Notes: generated by a model from the sequence alone, not told the origin. Numbered from the stretch's first letter, positions 1 through 6,218 are shown. The stretch: DNA of 8,194 bases from Lysobacterales bacterium (GCA_013298265.1 JAAFHE010000137.1:1-8194), one strand, 5' to 3'. A program made the numbers and translations.

Positions 1-771
1 GGAAATGCTCGCGCCCATGGCGTCGTGATCGAGTGCGGCCTGCTTGACCGCGGCGAAGCCTTCGATCAGCGGGGCGCGGCGCGGTTCGACGAGCACGTCC
101 TTGAGCCCGGCACGAACGAGTGCGGCATCGCCGCGCCAGCAGCCGGCCAGTACCAGGCTCAGGTTCGCGCTCTGCGCGACGAATTGCTTGAGCTCATAGC
201 TGCCCTGCAATGCCGCGCGCGCGCGGCGCGTTTCCAGTACCGCGTCCGGGTGTACGAGTACACAGGTCCATTCCGTCGGCACGGGCACGCAGACCGTATG
301 TTCCGCGGTGGCGAGTACGACGCCGCCGAGCAGCATCGGCCCGACGTTGTCGCCGTGGCGGCCGCCGCTCGCGACGGCTTCGCCGGTGACCGCGAAGGGA
401 TACAGCGCCGCGCGCGGCAGCGGTTCGTCGAGCAGCGCATTGGCCGCGACGAGCGCGGCGACGCACGACGCTGCGGAACCACCCATGCCGGAACCCAGCG
501 CTATGCCCTTGTCGAGTTCGATCTCGAAGCCGTAGTCCAGCTGCAATGCCTCGCGCAGCGCGATCAGCGCCGCGCCGGCGGTGTTTGCCGGTGCTGCCAG
601 TGGCAGGTCGACCGTGCTGCCGCGGATCGCGCTGATGCGCACCTCGGGCGTAACGATGCGCCGCACCGTGGCGCAGTCGCCGGCGCCGGTGATCGAGTGA
701 CCGAGGATGTCGAAGCCGACGCCGATGTTGCCGACCGAGGCCGGCGAGAACGCAGTCGCGGACGTACGCAT
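1..771 (-). CDS. thrB: homoserine kinase ThrB, partial (3' end outside window)
   Basis: Homoserine kinase converts homoserine and ATP to O-phosphohomoserine, the step before threonine synthase, in the cytoplasm. The frame is open for 257 codons and leaves the window; family members are about 300-320 residues, so roughly the last fifth is missing. The N terminus reads [20 protein letters not shown], the usual start of GHMP kinases of this family. At about residues 93-106 the glycine/serine-rich ATP loop [14 protein letters not shown] is intact. A second GHMP-like stretch, [16 protein letters not shown], follows at about 138-153. The ATG at 771-769 shares one base with the thrA stop codon (TGATG), so the two genes are translationally coupled; a GGAG lies 10 nt upstream at 782-785. 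No frameshift was seen. thrC would be expected next, beyond the window edge. Confidence 0.93.
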   Translation of the reverse strand, partial: MRTSATAFSPASVGNIGVGFDILGHSITGAGDCATVRRIVTPEVRISAIRGSTVDLPLAAPANTAGAALIALREALQLDYGFEIELDKGIALGSGMGGSAASCVAALVAANALLDEPLPRAALYPFAVTGEAVASGGRHGDNVGPMLLGGVVLATAEHTVCVPVPTEWTCVLVHPDAVLETRRARAALQGSYELKQFVAQSANLSLVLAGCWRGDAALVRAGLKDVLVEPRRAPLIEGFAAVKQAALDHDAMGASIS

Positions 772-3237
772 CAGACGCGTGCTCCGAGGTTGCCGGCGAC
801 GCGCAGCAGGTCGGCGAACACGCCGGCCGCGGTGACTTCCGGTCCGGCGCCAGGCCCCTGCACCACGAGCGGGTTGTTGCAATAGCGCCGAGTGGAGAAT
901 TGCACGATGTTGTCGGTCTCGCGCAGGTGGGCAAAGGCGTGCTCGCGTCCGAGTTCGACCAGGCCGACGCTGGCGCCGCCGTCGTGGTCCAGCCGTGCGA
1001 CATAGCGCAGCACCTTTCCGGCCGCGGCGGCGGCGGCCTGGCGCTGGGCAAACGCGGCGTCGATTTCCGACAGGCGCGCCATGAATTCGTCCGGCGCGGC
1101 GTCGCGCAGTGCCGCGGGTACGAGGCTTTCGACCCGCACCTCGTCCAGTGCCAGGTCGCGACCGGCCTCGCGCGCCAGGATCACGAGCTTGCGCGCGACG
1201 TCGGTGCCGGAAAGGTCGTCGCGCGGATCGGGCTCGGTATAGCCCAGGCCGTGCGCCTCGCGCACGAGTGCGGAGAATGCGGTCGAGCCGTCGTAGCGGT
1301 TGAACAGCCAGGCCAGCGTGCCGGAGAAGATGCCGTCTATCGCGAGCACGTCGTCGCCGGTGTCGAGCAGGTCGCGCAGGGTGCTGAGCACGGGCAGGCC
1401 GGCGCCTACCGTGGCCTCATAGCGGAAACGCGCACCGCCGCTCGCCATGGCCGCACGGATCGCGCGGTAGCGCGCCAGCGGTCCCGCGCCGGCCTGCTTG
1501 TTCGGCGTGATCACGTGGATGCCGGCGGCGAGCCATCCGGCGTAGCGTTCGGCCACCCGGTCGCTAGCGCTACAGTCGACGATGACCGTATGCGGCAGAT
1601 GCGCGGCCTGCAGATGCGCGGTGAACGCATCGAGATCAGCCTCGAGCGCGGATTCGTCCAGGCGGCGCTGCCAGTCCGTGGTGTCGCCGCGATCATCGAG
1701 CCACATGCGTCCGCGCGAAGCCACCGCGCGCAGGCGCAGGTCCAGGTTGCTGTCGCGCTTGAGCCGCGCCTGCGCCGCGTGCAACTGGTTCAGCAGCGCC
1801 GCGCCGACCTTGCCCGGGCCGATCACGCCGACCGACAGGGTTTGCGCCGACAGCCAGAAGCCCGCATGCGCGGCGCGCAATGCCTTGTCCGCGTCGGCGC
1901 TGGCAACGGCGACGGAGATGTTGCGTTCCGAGGCGCCCTGGGCAATCGCGCGGATGTTGACCTGCGCCCGCGCCAGCGAGGCGAACAGGCGCGCGGCGAC
2001 GCCGGGCGTGCCGGCCATGCCGTCGCCGACCGCGGCAAGCACGCTGATGCCGCGGATCAGCTGCACGTTCTGCACCTGCGCGTTGTCCAGTTCGCGCGCA
2101 AACGCGGACTGCAGCGCGCGGCGCGCGGTGTCGGCTTCGCTCTCGCGCACGACGCAGCAGATCGAATGTTCGGACGAGCCCTGCGAGATCATCACGACCG
2201 AGACGCGCGCATCGCGCAGCGCGGCGAAGACGCGCTCGGCCGTGCCGGGCACACCGATCATGCCGGCGCCTTCGAGGTTGAGCAGGGCCAGATCCGGCGA
2301 CAGGGTCAGGCCCTTGACCGGGCCGGCCTCGTCGCCGACGGCGCTGATGCGTGTGCCCGGATGGTCGGGCCGGAAACTGTTGCGGATCAGGATCGGCAGG
2401 CCGCGGCTGATCGCCGGCGTCATGGTCTGCGGATGCACGACCTTGGCGCCGAAATAGGCCAGTTCGCAGGCCTCGTGGTAGGACAGCGCGGCCAGCGGCA
2501 CCGCTTCCGGCACCAGGCGCGGGTCGGCCGACAGCACGCCGTCGACGTCGGTCCATATATGCAATTCTTGTGCTTTGAACAAAGCGGCAAATATCGCGCC
2601 GGAGTAGTCGCTGCCGTTGCGGCCCAGCGTGGTGATGCGGTTGGCGCCGTCGCGCGCGACGAAGCCGGTGATGATGATCCGCGGCGACGGATTGGCTTCG
2701 CGCCAGCGCGCCAGGCGCGCCTCGCTCGCAGGCCAGTCCACGGCGACACCGAGATCGCCGTGATGCGCGCAGGTGTTCGGACAACAGGCGCGCCGAATAG
2801 ACCTCGCCGAGCCCCTGCACGCGCTCGAGCGCCTCGCGCGTCGGCGTGGCGAGCACGGCCAGCGCATGCAGCAGTTCGGCCAGTTCGTCGAACTGGCGCT
2901 GCAGCCAGTCGCTGCTCGCCGCGGCGTGTTCGCCGAGCAGCTCGTCGGCGGTGCGCAGGTGACGTTCGCGCAGCGCCTGCCACGGCGTGCGCCAGTCGCC
3001 GCCGTCGGCGGCAGTGTGGGCCAGCGCGATCAGCGCGTCGGTGACGCCCTTCATCGCGGACACGACGCTGGCCTGCACGGCCTCGCCGCGTGCGCGCAGC
3101 AGGCCGGCGACATGGCGATAGCGCGCGGCGTCGGCGACGGACGAGCCGCCGAACTTGTGTGCGATGACGGACAGGGGCGCAGGTTCGGCCGCGTCGGCGG
3201 GTTCACGATCCTGCAAAGCGAAAGCGGACGAACTCAT
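771..3237 (-). pseudogene. thrA: thrA, fused aspartokinase-homoserine dehydrogenase I, frameshifted in the aspartokinase domain
   Basis: ThrA catalyses two steps: phosphorylation of aspartate (aspartokinase) and reduction of aspartate semialdehyde to homoserine. The start at 3237 is supported by GGAGG four bases upstream. The first frame gives the kinase N terminus: HKFGGSS at residues 27-33, VVSAMKGVTDAL, and the GE motif at 144-145 in LGEVYSARLLSEHLR. Near 2763-2770 the homology jumps by one base to another frame, which continues GDLGVAVDW, GRNGSDYSGA, WTDVDGV, two ACT segments (GVPGTAERVFAALRDARVSV; GVAARLFASLARAQVNIRAI), the NAD(P) loop GVIGPGKVGA and the dehydrogenase motifs TPNKQAG and [12 protein letters not shown], ending at 771. 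The two parts sum to 821 residues. By alignment to E. coli and Xanthomonad ThrA, about 14-16 residues are missing at the junction. The dehydrogenase half looks intact. The first frame stays open down to 1693 but with no homology. A true lesion and an assembly error cannot be told apart here. Confidence 0.85.
2763..2770 (-). other. frameshift/deletion junction in thrA
   Basis: Upstream of this point the ThrA homology reads ...LLSEHLRA in the frame that begins at 3237. Downstream it reads HHGDLGVAVDW in the frame that ends at 771. Joining them needs one base skipped. The family strand and loop that normally lie between these segments (a V-x-D-P/A type stretch in relatives) is absent, so a deletion of 3n+2 bases, for example in the low-to-mid forties, fits better than a single inserted base. 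The family comparison is from memory, so the exact size is not fixed. Confidence 0.75.
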
Positions 3238-3239
3238 GC

Positions 3240-3255
3240 AGCCTCCAGTGAGGCT
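3240..3255 (-). promoter_or_regulatory. hairpin sequestering the thrA Shine-Dalgarno
   Basis: The thrA ribosome binding site GGAGG (3246-3242, four bases before the ATG) lies in the 3' arm of a perfect 6-bp hairpin, AGCCTC-ACTG-GAGGCT read on the minus strand. If it folds in the mRNA it would limit ribosome access to thrA. The stem is seen directly; its regulatory role is inferred from its place just after the threonine leader. Confidence 0.5.
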
Positions 3256-3283
3256 CCGCGTTCCGCAGGATTCGGGACTCGCG

Positions 3284-3366
3284 CCCGCATCCTGTAGGAG
3301 GTGCGGGGCCGTTTGCGTTTAGAAACCTATTCGCGCACGACTCGCCGCACCACGCTAGTCGTGGTG
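3284..3366 (-). promoter_or_regulatory. threonine-operon attenuator: mutually exclusive leader hairpins
   Basis: On the minus strand three alternative pairings follow one another. Segment 1:2 is CACCACG (3366-3360) with CGTGGTG (3354-3348). Segment 2:3 is GGTGCGG (3351-3345) with CCGCACC (3306-3300). Segment 3:4 is CCCGCA (3307-3302) with TGCGGG (3289-3284), extended by an inner TCC/GGA. Segment 1 overlaps the last Thr codons of the leader peptide. This is the pause/antiterminator/terminator layout of ribosome-mediated attenuation. The 3:4 hairpin is not followed by a U run, so termination may be weak or Rho-assisted, or control may be translational. A further alternative, CACGACT with AGTCGTG, also lies in the leader. 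Confidence 0.6.
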
Positions 3367-3455
3367 GACGTCGTAATCGTCGTACCGGCGCCAACGCCGC
3401 AGACCGCCGCGGGGGCAGTCAAAGGATTCGGGCGATGGCGGGCCGGTGTGCGCAT
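3327..3455 (-). CDS. thrL: threonine operon leader peptide (42 aa)
   Basis: A short frame upstream of thrA encodes 42 residues and ends at TAG (3329-3327). Residues 25-33 are TTITTSTTT: seven Thr, one Ile and one Ser in nine codons. This matches the logic of the E. coli thr leader, where low charged tRNA-Thr or tRNA-Ile stalls the ribosome in such a run. The rest, including the RRVVRE tail, is basic and has no domain. The ATG at 3455 has no good Shine-Dalgarno; it sits only about 10 bases after the proposed -10, so it may be read from a very short or leaderless mRNA. A TTG codon 11 codons later is an alternative start. Its job is inferred to be regulatory: ribosome position on it would select among the overlapping hairpins. 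The Thr run just upstream of thrA makes chance unlikely, but the exact start is uncertain. Confidence 0.75.
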   Translation of the reverse strand: MRTPARHRPNPLTAPAAVCGVGAGTTITTSTTTSVVRRVVRE

Positions 3456-3464
3456 GAAACCCGA

Positions 3465-3493
3465 GTGAAACGGATGCGCTGGCGGTGTGTCAA
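3465..3493 (-). promoter_or_regulatory. candidate sigma-70 promoter of the threonine operon
   Basis: A perfect -35 TTGACA (3493-3488) is followed after 17 bases by a weak -10 TTTCAC (3470-3465), reading toward the leader peptide. Transcription would begin near 3458, only a few bases before the leader ATG. The IS end at 3567 is about 70 bases upstream, so the insertion would leave this promoter whole. The -35 is strong but the -10 matches only 3 of 6 bases. Confidence 0.4.
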
Positions 3494-3544
3494 GCGGCGC
3501 GAGGGAATAAGCACGTTCGACAAGAGATCGGCCCGAGCTCTTGA

Positions 3545-3563
3545 GCCCTCCCCTTAAGGGGGT
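3545..3563. repeat. GCCCTCCCC-TTAA-GGGG palindromic repeat copy left of the IS
   Basis: A 12-bp perfect palindrome, CCCCTTAAGGGG (3550-3561), is preceded by CCCT. Read on the minus strand it is AAGGGGAGGGCT, the same word as the right arm of the plus-strand palindrome at 5011-5033. The two copies therefore face each other across the IS and may be ends of one older intergenic element. Confidence 0.5.
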
Positions 3564-3566
3564 GAA

Positions 3567-3579
3567 TGAAACTGCCCCG
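3567..3579. repeat. left terminal inverted repeat of the IS
   Basis: TGAAACTGCCCCG, matching the reverse complement of the right end at 12 of 13 positions. The adjoining GAA at 3564-3566 is one copy of the target duplication. Confidence 0.88.
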
Positions 3580-3597
3580 CGCGGCCGGAGGCCAAGA

Positions 3598-3615
3598 AGC
3601 GATATTCTGATCGCT
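3598..3615 (+). promoter_or_regulatory. hairpin ahead of orfA
   Basis: AGCGAT-ATTCTG-ATCGCT forms a perfect 6-bp stem with a 6-nt loop, four bases before the orfA Shine-Dalgarno (3620-3624). In other IS elements such stems lower translation from read-through transcripts; that role here is only an inference. Confidence 0.3.
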
Positions 3616-3629
3616 ACTTGGAGGTTTTC

Positions 3630-3923
3630 ATGCAGAAGGTTTCTCGTCGTCGATTTACAGACGATTTCAGGTCTCAAGCAGTAGCGCTATCCGAAAGCAT
3701 GGGGCGGGCGGCGGCCGCTCGGAAGCTCGGCATCTCGGTCAAGTCGTTGGCCAATTGGGTCGCTACCGCACGACAAGGCAAGCCGGTGTCATCAGCGAAA
3801 CGGCGTGATGTCAGCGAGATGGAGGCGGAGAACTCAAGGCTGCGCGCGGAAAATGCAGCACTTAAGATAGAAAGGGAAATATTAAAAAAAGCAACGGTGT
3901 TCTTTGCCAAGGAGTCCCGGTGA
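3630..3923 (+). CDS. IS3-family transposase OrfA (helix-turn-helix)
   Basis: OrfA is the DNA-binding partner of the IS3-family transposase, 97 residues here, a normal length. The start at ATG 3630 is fixed by GGAGG at 3620-3624, five bases upstream; a TTG at 3618 lies inside the region before the Shine-Dalgarno and is unlikely. Residues 1-50 hold the helix-turn-helix with FTDDFRSQAV, AAAARKLGIS and LANWV. Residues 65-92 form a leucine-zipper-like coiled coil, EMEAENSRLRAENAALKIER, used for multimerisation in the family. The C terminus is ILKKATVFFAKESR. The A7 run near codon 86 lets ribosomes shift by -1 into orfB, giving OrfAB. The stop overlaps the orfB start (GTGA). Confidence 0.92.
   Translation: MQKVSRRRFTDDFRSQAVALSESMGRAAAARKLGISVKSLANWVATARQGKPVSSAKRRDVSEMEAENSRLRAENAALKIEREILKKATVFFAKESR
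3884..3890 (+). promoter_or_regulatory. A7 slippery site for -1 frameshift to OrfAB
   Basis: Seven A's followed by G, with zero-frame codons TTA AAA AAA GCA. A -1 slip would continue as AGC AAC GGT in the orfB frame, open through the GTG at 3920 and onward, so a single OrfAB protein from 3630 to 4786 can be made. This is the usual IS3-family route to active transposase. The AAGGAG at 3909-3914 could both start orfB and act as a stimulator of the slip. Confidence 0.7.
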
Positions 3924-4786
3924 AGTACGCCTTTATTGCCGCCGAGCGGACTCACTATCCTTTGACCATCCTGTGTCGAGTGCTCGATGTATCGACCTCC
4001 GGTTTCTACGAATACGTGTCGCGTTGTGATCGCCCCAAGGCCGATCCTGACGCTGCCTTGCGCGAGGATCTTCGTACCGTTCACCAGGGTAGCCGCGGCA
4101 CCTATGGACGTCCACGATTGGTGCGTGCACTGCGTGCCTGTGGCCACACTGTCGGCCCCAAGCGCGTGAGGCGGCTGATGGGCGAAGAAGGCCTGCAGGG
4201 CGCCCGCAAGGGCCGTTTCACGCCCTGCACGACCGATAGCCGGCACACACGGCCAGTCGCGTCAAACGTACTCGATCGCCGATTTGCCGTCGACGCCAAC
4301 GTCGACGCCTGGGCCAGCGACATCACCTACATTCCTACACGCGACGGTTGGCTATACCTGGCGATCGTGATCGCCCTGCGCACTCGCCAGATCATTGGCT
4401 ACAGTTTGGCCAATCACATGCGCGAAGACCTCGTCGAGCAGGCATTTCTCAACGCGTATGCATTCGCGCCCAGTGAGCAAGGCGTCATTTTCCACTCCGA
4501 TCGCGGCAGTCAATATGCCAGCGCCAAGTTCGCCCAAGTGATCACACCGCTGGGCTTTATTCCCAGCATGAGTCGTAAAGGAAACTGCTGGGACAACGCC
4601 GTATCCGAGAGCTTCTTCGCCACGCTCAAAACGGAGGAAGTCACTGCGCCATACGAGAGCGAAGCGGCTGCACACGAAGGCATCGCCGGCTACATACACG
4701 GCTTCTACAACCCGCACCGACTGCACTCGTCACTCGGCTACTTGTCTCCAAATGACTATGCGCAGAAACTACGGCGCGCGGACTAA
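3920..4786 (+). CDS. IS3-family transposase OrfB (DDE integrase core)
   Basis: OrfB supplies the catalytic domain that cuts and joins DNA at the IS ends. It has 288 residues, normal for the family. Residues 1-115 hold the N-terminal HTH_21-like part, with CRVLDVSTSGFY and RGTYGRPRLVRAL. The RNase H-like core gives D134 (WASDITYIPT), D194 (HSDRGSQYA) and E230 (NAVSESFFATLKTE); the gap D194-E230 is exactly 35 residues, the D-D-35-E mark of this family. Residues 260-276 end with YNPHRLHSSLGYLSP, also typical. It can be reached by -1 frameshift from orfA or started alone at GTG 3920, which has AAGGAG five bases upstream and overlaps the orfA stop by four bases. No damage was seen. Confidence 0.94.
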   Translation: MKYAFIAAERTHYPLTILCRVLDVSTSGFYEYVSRCDRPKADPDAALREDLRTVHQGSRGTYGRPRLVRALRACGHTVGPKRVRRLMGEEGLQGARKGRFTPCTTDSRHTRPVASNVLDRRFAVDANVDAWASDITYIPTRDGWLYLAIVIALRTRQIIGYSLANHMREDLVEQAFLNAYAFAPSEQGVIFHSDRGSQYASAKFAQVITPLGFIPSMSRKGNCWDNAVSESFFATLKTEEVTAPYESEAAAHEGIAGYIHGFYNPHRLHSSLGYLSPNDYAQKLRRAD

Positions 4787-4824
4787 CGACACCAACGCAC
4801 TCGCGTTCTTGATCTCCGAAATGA

Positions 4825-4837
4825 CGGGGCAGCTTCA
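4825..4837. repeat. right terminal inverted repeat of the IS
   Basis: CGGGGCAGCTTCA, paired with the left end at 12 of 13 positions, followed directly by the second GAA of the target duplication (4838-4840). Confidence 0.88.
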
Positions 4838-4839
4838 GA

Positions 4840-5016
4840 AGGACGATGGCTCAGAACCGAAGGTTCTCATCGTCCTGAACGCCCAACGGGCCGGAGGGTT
4901 GGGTGAGGATGGGTTTTGCCGTGGCATGTCGGGTGCCACAAAACAGATGTGTGCTGTGAAGCAGGTGTTTCTTACTCGCACGAAGCAACATCAACACCAT
5001 CCCCACCCAACCCTCC
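4840..5016. repeat. structured intergenic DNA: nested hairpins and a 19-bp inverted repeat
   Basis: No gene is supported between the IS and rnd. Several stems stand in a row. AGGACGATG (4840-4848) pairs with CATCGTCCT (4868-4876) and encloses AGAACC-GAA-GGTTCT (4853-4867). GCCC-AAC-GGGC is at 4881-4891. A long inverted repeat pairs 4893-4911 with 4998-5016 (18 of 19 bases; AGGGTTGGGTGAGGATG against its near complement). Inside it, GTTTT...GTGGCA (4913-4926) pairs with TGCCAC AAAAC (4934-4944), leaving a GCC bulge. It could be a non-autonomous element, a REP-like cluster or an untranslated RNA; the sequence alone does not decide. Confidence 0.6.
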
Positions 5017-5036
5017 CCTTGAAGGGGAGGGCTTTT
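5011..5036. terminator. 10-bp palindrome with T run; intrinsic-terminator-like
   Basis: CCCTCCCCTT-G-AAGGGGAGGG is a perfect 10-bp stem with a single central base, followed on the plus strand by CTTTT. It would stop transcription running out of the IS toward rnd, and may also act on rnd transcripts from the other side, though there the stem is followed by only two T's. The one-base centre means a few central pairs must open to form a loop. The same word occurs as a dispersed intergenic repeat in many proteobacterial genomes, so a repeat origin is as likely as a dedicated terminator. Confidence 0.5.
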
Positions 5037-5060
5037 AGCGCTCCGCTTGGCTTAGTACCA

Positions 5061-5088
5061 CGCAGTCCGCAGTCCGCAGTCGGCGGTC
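5061..5088. repeat. 7-bp tandem repeat, 4 units
   Basis: CGCAGTC occurs three times in a row (5061-5081) and is followed by a degenerate fourth unit, GGCGGTC (5082-5088). It lies ten bases beyond the rnd stop codon and is outside any gene. Confidence 0.7.
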
Positions 5089-5098
5089 GGCAGCGCCG

Positions 5099-6184
5099 CT
5101 AGAGCTTCCCGCTCAACGTCTCGAACAGCAGCGCCTTGCGCCAGCCCTCGAGCGCCTCAGGCCATTGCCGGTCGAACACGAACGCCTCGATATGCCGGCG
5201 TGCGCAGAGCAGGCCGTCGGGAATCTCCAGGTCGGTCGCAATTGCGACGACCGCGTCCTTCATCGCTGCGATGGTGCGCTTCTGTGCCGGCGCCGGCATC
5301 GGGAAGATCGGCGCGAAGTCCATCTCCTCCGGTGTCAGCGGTTCCTGCAGCACGGTCAGCAGTTCGTCGCGCTGGGCGCCGCGCAGGGCACGCAGGCCCT
5401 TGGCGCGCTGGAACAGTTCGTCCGCGTCGCGCGGAGGTTTTGTTACAAAATCCATTATGTGCATATCGTCGAGCAGCCACGGACGCGGCTTGTCCACGCG
5501 CCGGGCGGTCGCCTCGCGCCAGAGCAGTACGCGGCGCAGCAGCGCCTGTCGTTCGGGCGGCCACTCGGCGGCGCTCTTGAAACCGCGCTGCGGCTGAGTG
5601 TCGCCGTCGCGGCTGCGTGCCTTGTGCAGCAGGCGCTGGCAGTCTTCGGCGTGCCACTCGCGGCGGCCGAGCCGGGCTAGCCGCGCGTCCAGTTCCGCGT
5701 GCAGCATCGCCAGGTGGACCACGTCCTGTGCCGCGTAGTCGAGCTGTTCGGCGCTGAGCGGCCGGCGCAGCCAGTCGGAGCGGGTTTCCGCCTTGGGCAG
5801 GTCCACACCGACGATCGCGGCGACGAGCTTCTGGTAGCTCAGGCCGGCGCCGAAGCCGGTCATGGCCGCGGCGATCTGCGTGTCGAACAGCCGGCCCACG
5901 CCGGCCGGGACCGGGTCGGCCAACGCTTCGAGATCTTCGCTCGCGCTGTGCATGACGCAGGTGTTGGCCGGGTCCGCCAACAGTGGCGCCAGAGCGCCGA
6001 GGCCCGACAGCCCGAGAGGGTCGAGCAAGGCGATCTCGCCGTCGAGGTTCACCTGTACCAGCGCCAGGCGCGGATAGAAGCTGTCGGTGCGCATGAACTC
6101 GGTGTCGAGTCCGATAAGACGGGTGGCCGCATGCCGCGCGACGAGCGCGGCAGCAGCGTCAGGCTGCGCAATCCAGTGGTGCAC
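5099..6184 (-). CDS. rnd: ribonuclease D
   Basis: RNase D is a 3'-5' exoribonuclease that trims the 3' ends of tRNA precursors and other small RNAs in the cytoplasm. With the GTG start at 6184 it has 361 residues, close to the 375 of E. coli. The DEDDy nuclease core is complete: D27 and E29 in LIGLDTEFMR (ExoI), D84 in HSASEDLEAL (ExoII), and Y150 and D154 in YAAQDVVHL (ExoIII). RSDWLRRPL before ExoIII is also typical. An HRDC domain for RNA binding follows at about residues 210-280, then a C-terminal helical part. GTG 6184 is preferred because GGAG lies six bases upstream (6194-6191) and it leaves 26 residues before DTEF, as in E. coli; a GTG at 6214 would add ten residues without homology. 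It is transcribed away from the gene at 6280. A short AT-rich patch at 5432-5469 stays in frame. Confidence 0.93.
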   Translation of the reverse strand: MHHWIAQPDAAAALVARHAATRLIGLDTEFMRTDSFYPRLALVQVNLDGEIALLDPLGLSGLGALAPLLADPANTCVMHSASEDLEALADPVPAGVGRLFDTQIAAAMTGFGAGLSYQKLVAAIVGVDLPKAETRSDWLRRPLSAEQLDYAAQDVVHLAMLHAELDARLARLGRREWHAEDCQRLLHKARSRDGDTQPQRGFKSAAEWPPERQALLRRVLLWREATARRVDKPRPWLLDDMHIMDFVTKPPRDADELFQRAKGLRALRGAQRDELLTVLQEPLTPEEMDFAPIFPMPAPAQKRTIAAMKDAVVAIATDLEIPDGLLCARRHIEAFVFDRQWPEALEGWRKALLFETLSGKL

Positions 6185-6218
6185 GCAAGACTCCAGTGAG
6201 GGCGTGCGGCGCACGCGG

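Larger units (their letters stand above)
3567..4837 (+). mobile_element. IS3-family insertion sequence (1271 bp), complete
   Basis: The element is bounded by inverted ends TGAAACTGCCCCG (3567-3579) and CGGGGCAGCTTCA (4825-4837), 12 of 13 matching, and flanked by the 3-bp direct repeat GAA (3564-3566 and 4838-4840), as expected for IS3-family transposition. It carries orfA and orfB in the usual overlapping order with an A7 slippery run. Length and gene layout fit the IS3 subgroup. Both frames are open and the DDE residues are present, so it is probably functional or recently active. Base composition is less GC-rich than the host genes on either side. The insertion lies between the thr operon promoter candidate and the rnd 3' region and interrupts no gene. 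Confidence 0.93.

Noticed and set aside
25..885. A 286-codon plus-strand frame opposite thrB
   Set aside because: The opposite strand encodes homoserine kinase with an intact GHMP loop; this frame is a composition shadow.
1693..2766. Continuation of the first thrA frame past the junction, giving a 514-residue protein
   Set aside because: After the junction it is Arg/Ala-rich without homology, while the neighbouring frame carries all conserved ThrA motifs.
2763..2770. Programmed +1 frameshift in thrA
   Set aside because: A programmed shift would not explain the missing residues, and no slippery codon with a stop or stimulator is seen at the junction.
900..3044. A 714-codon open frame on the plus strand opposite thrA
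   Set aside because: It is antisense to conserved ThrA sequence, has an Arg/Gly/Ala-rich composition with no recognisable motif, and is the usual shadow frame of GC-rich DNA.
3284..3307. Canonical intrinsic terminator upstream of thrA
   Set aside because: The stem is good but no T run follows it on the minus strand, so it was kept only as part of the attenuator.
4752..5102. A 116-codon plus-strand frame across the IS right end and the intergenic repeats
   Set aside because: It starts inside orfB, crosses the IS boundary and reads the CCCTCCCC palindrome as the well-known artefact peptide HPTLPLKGRA; no Shine-Dalgarno and no homology.
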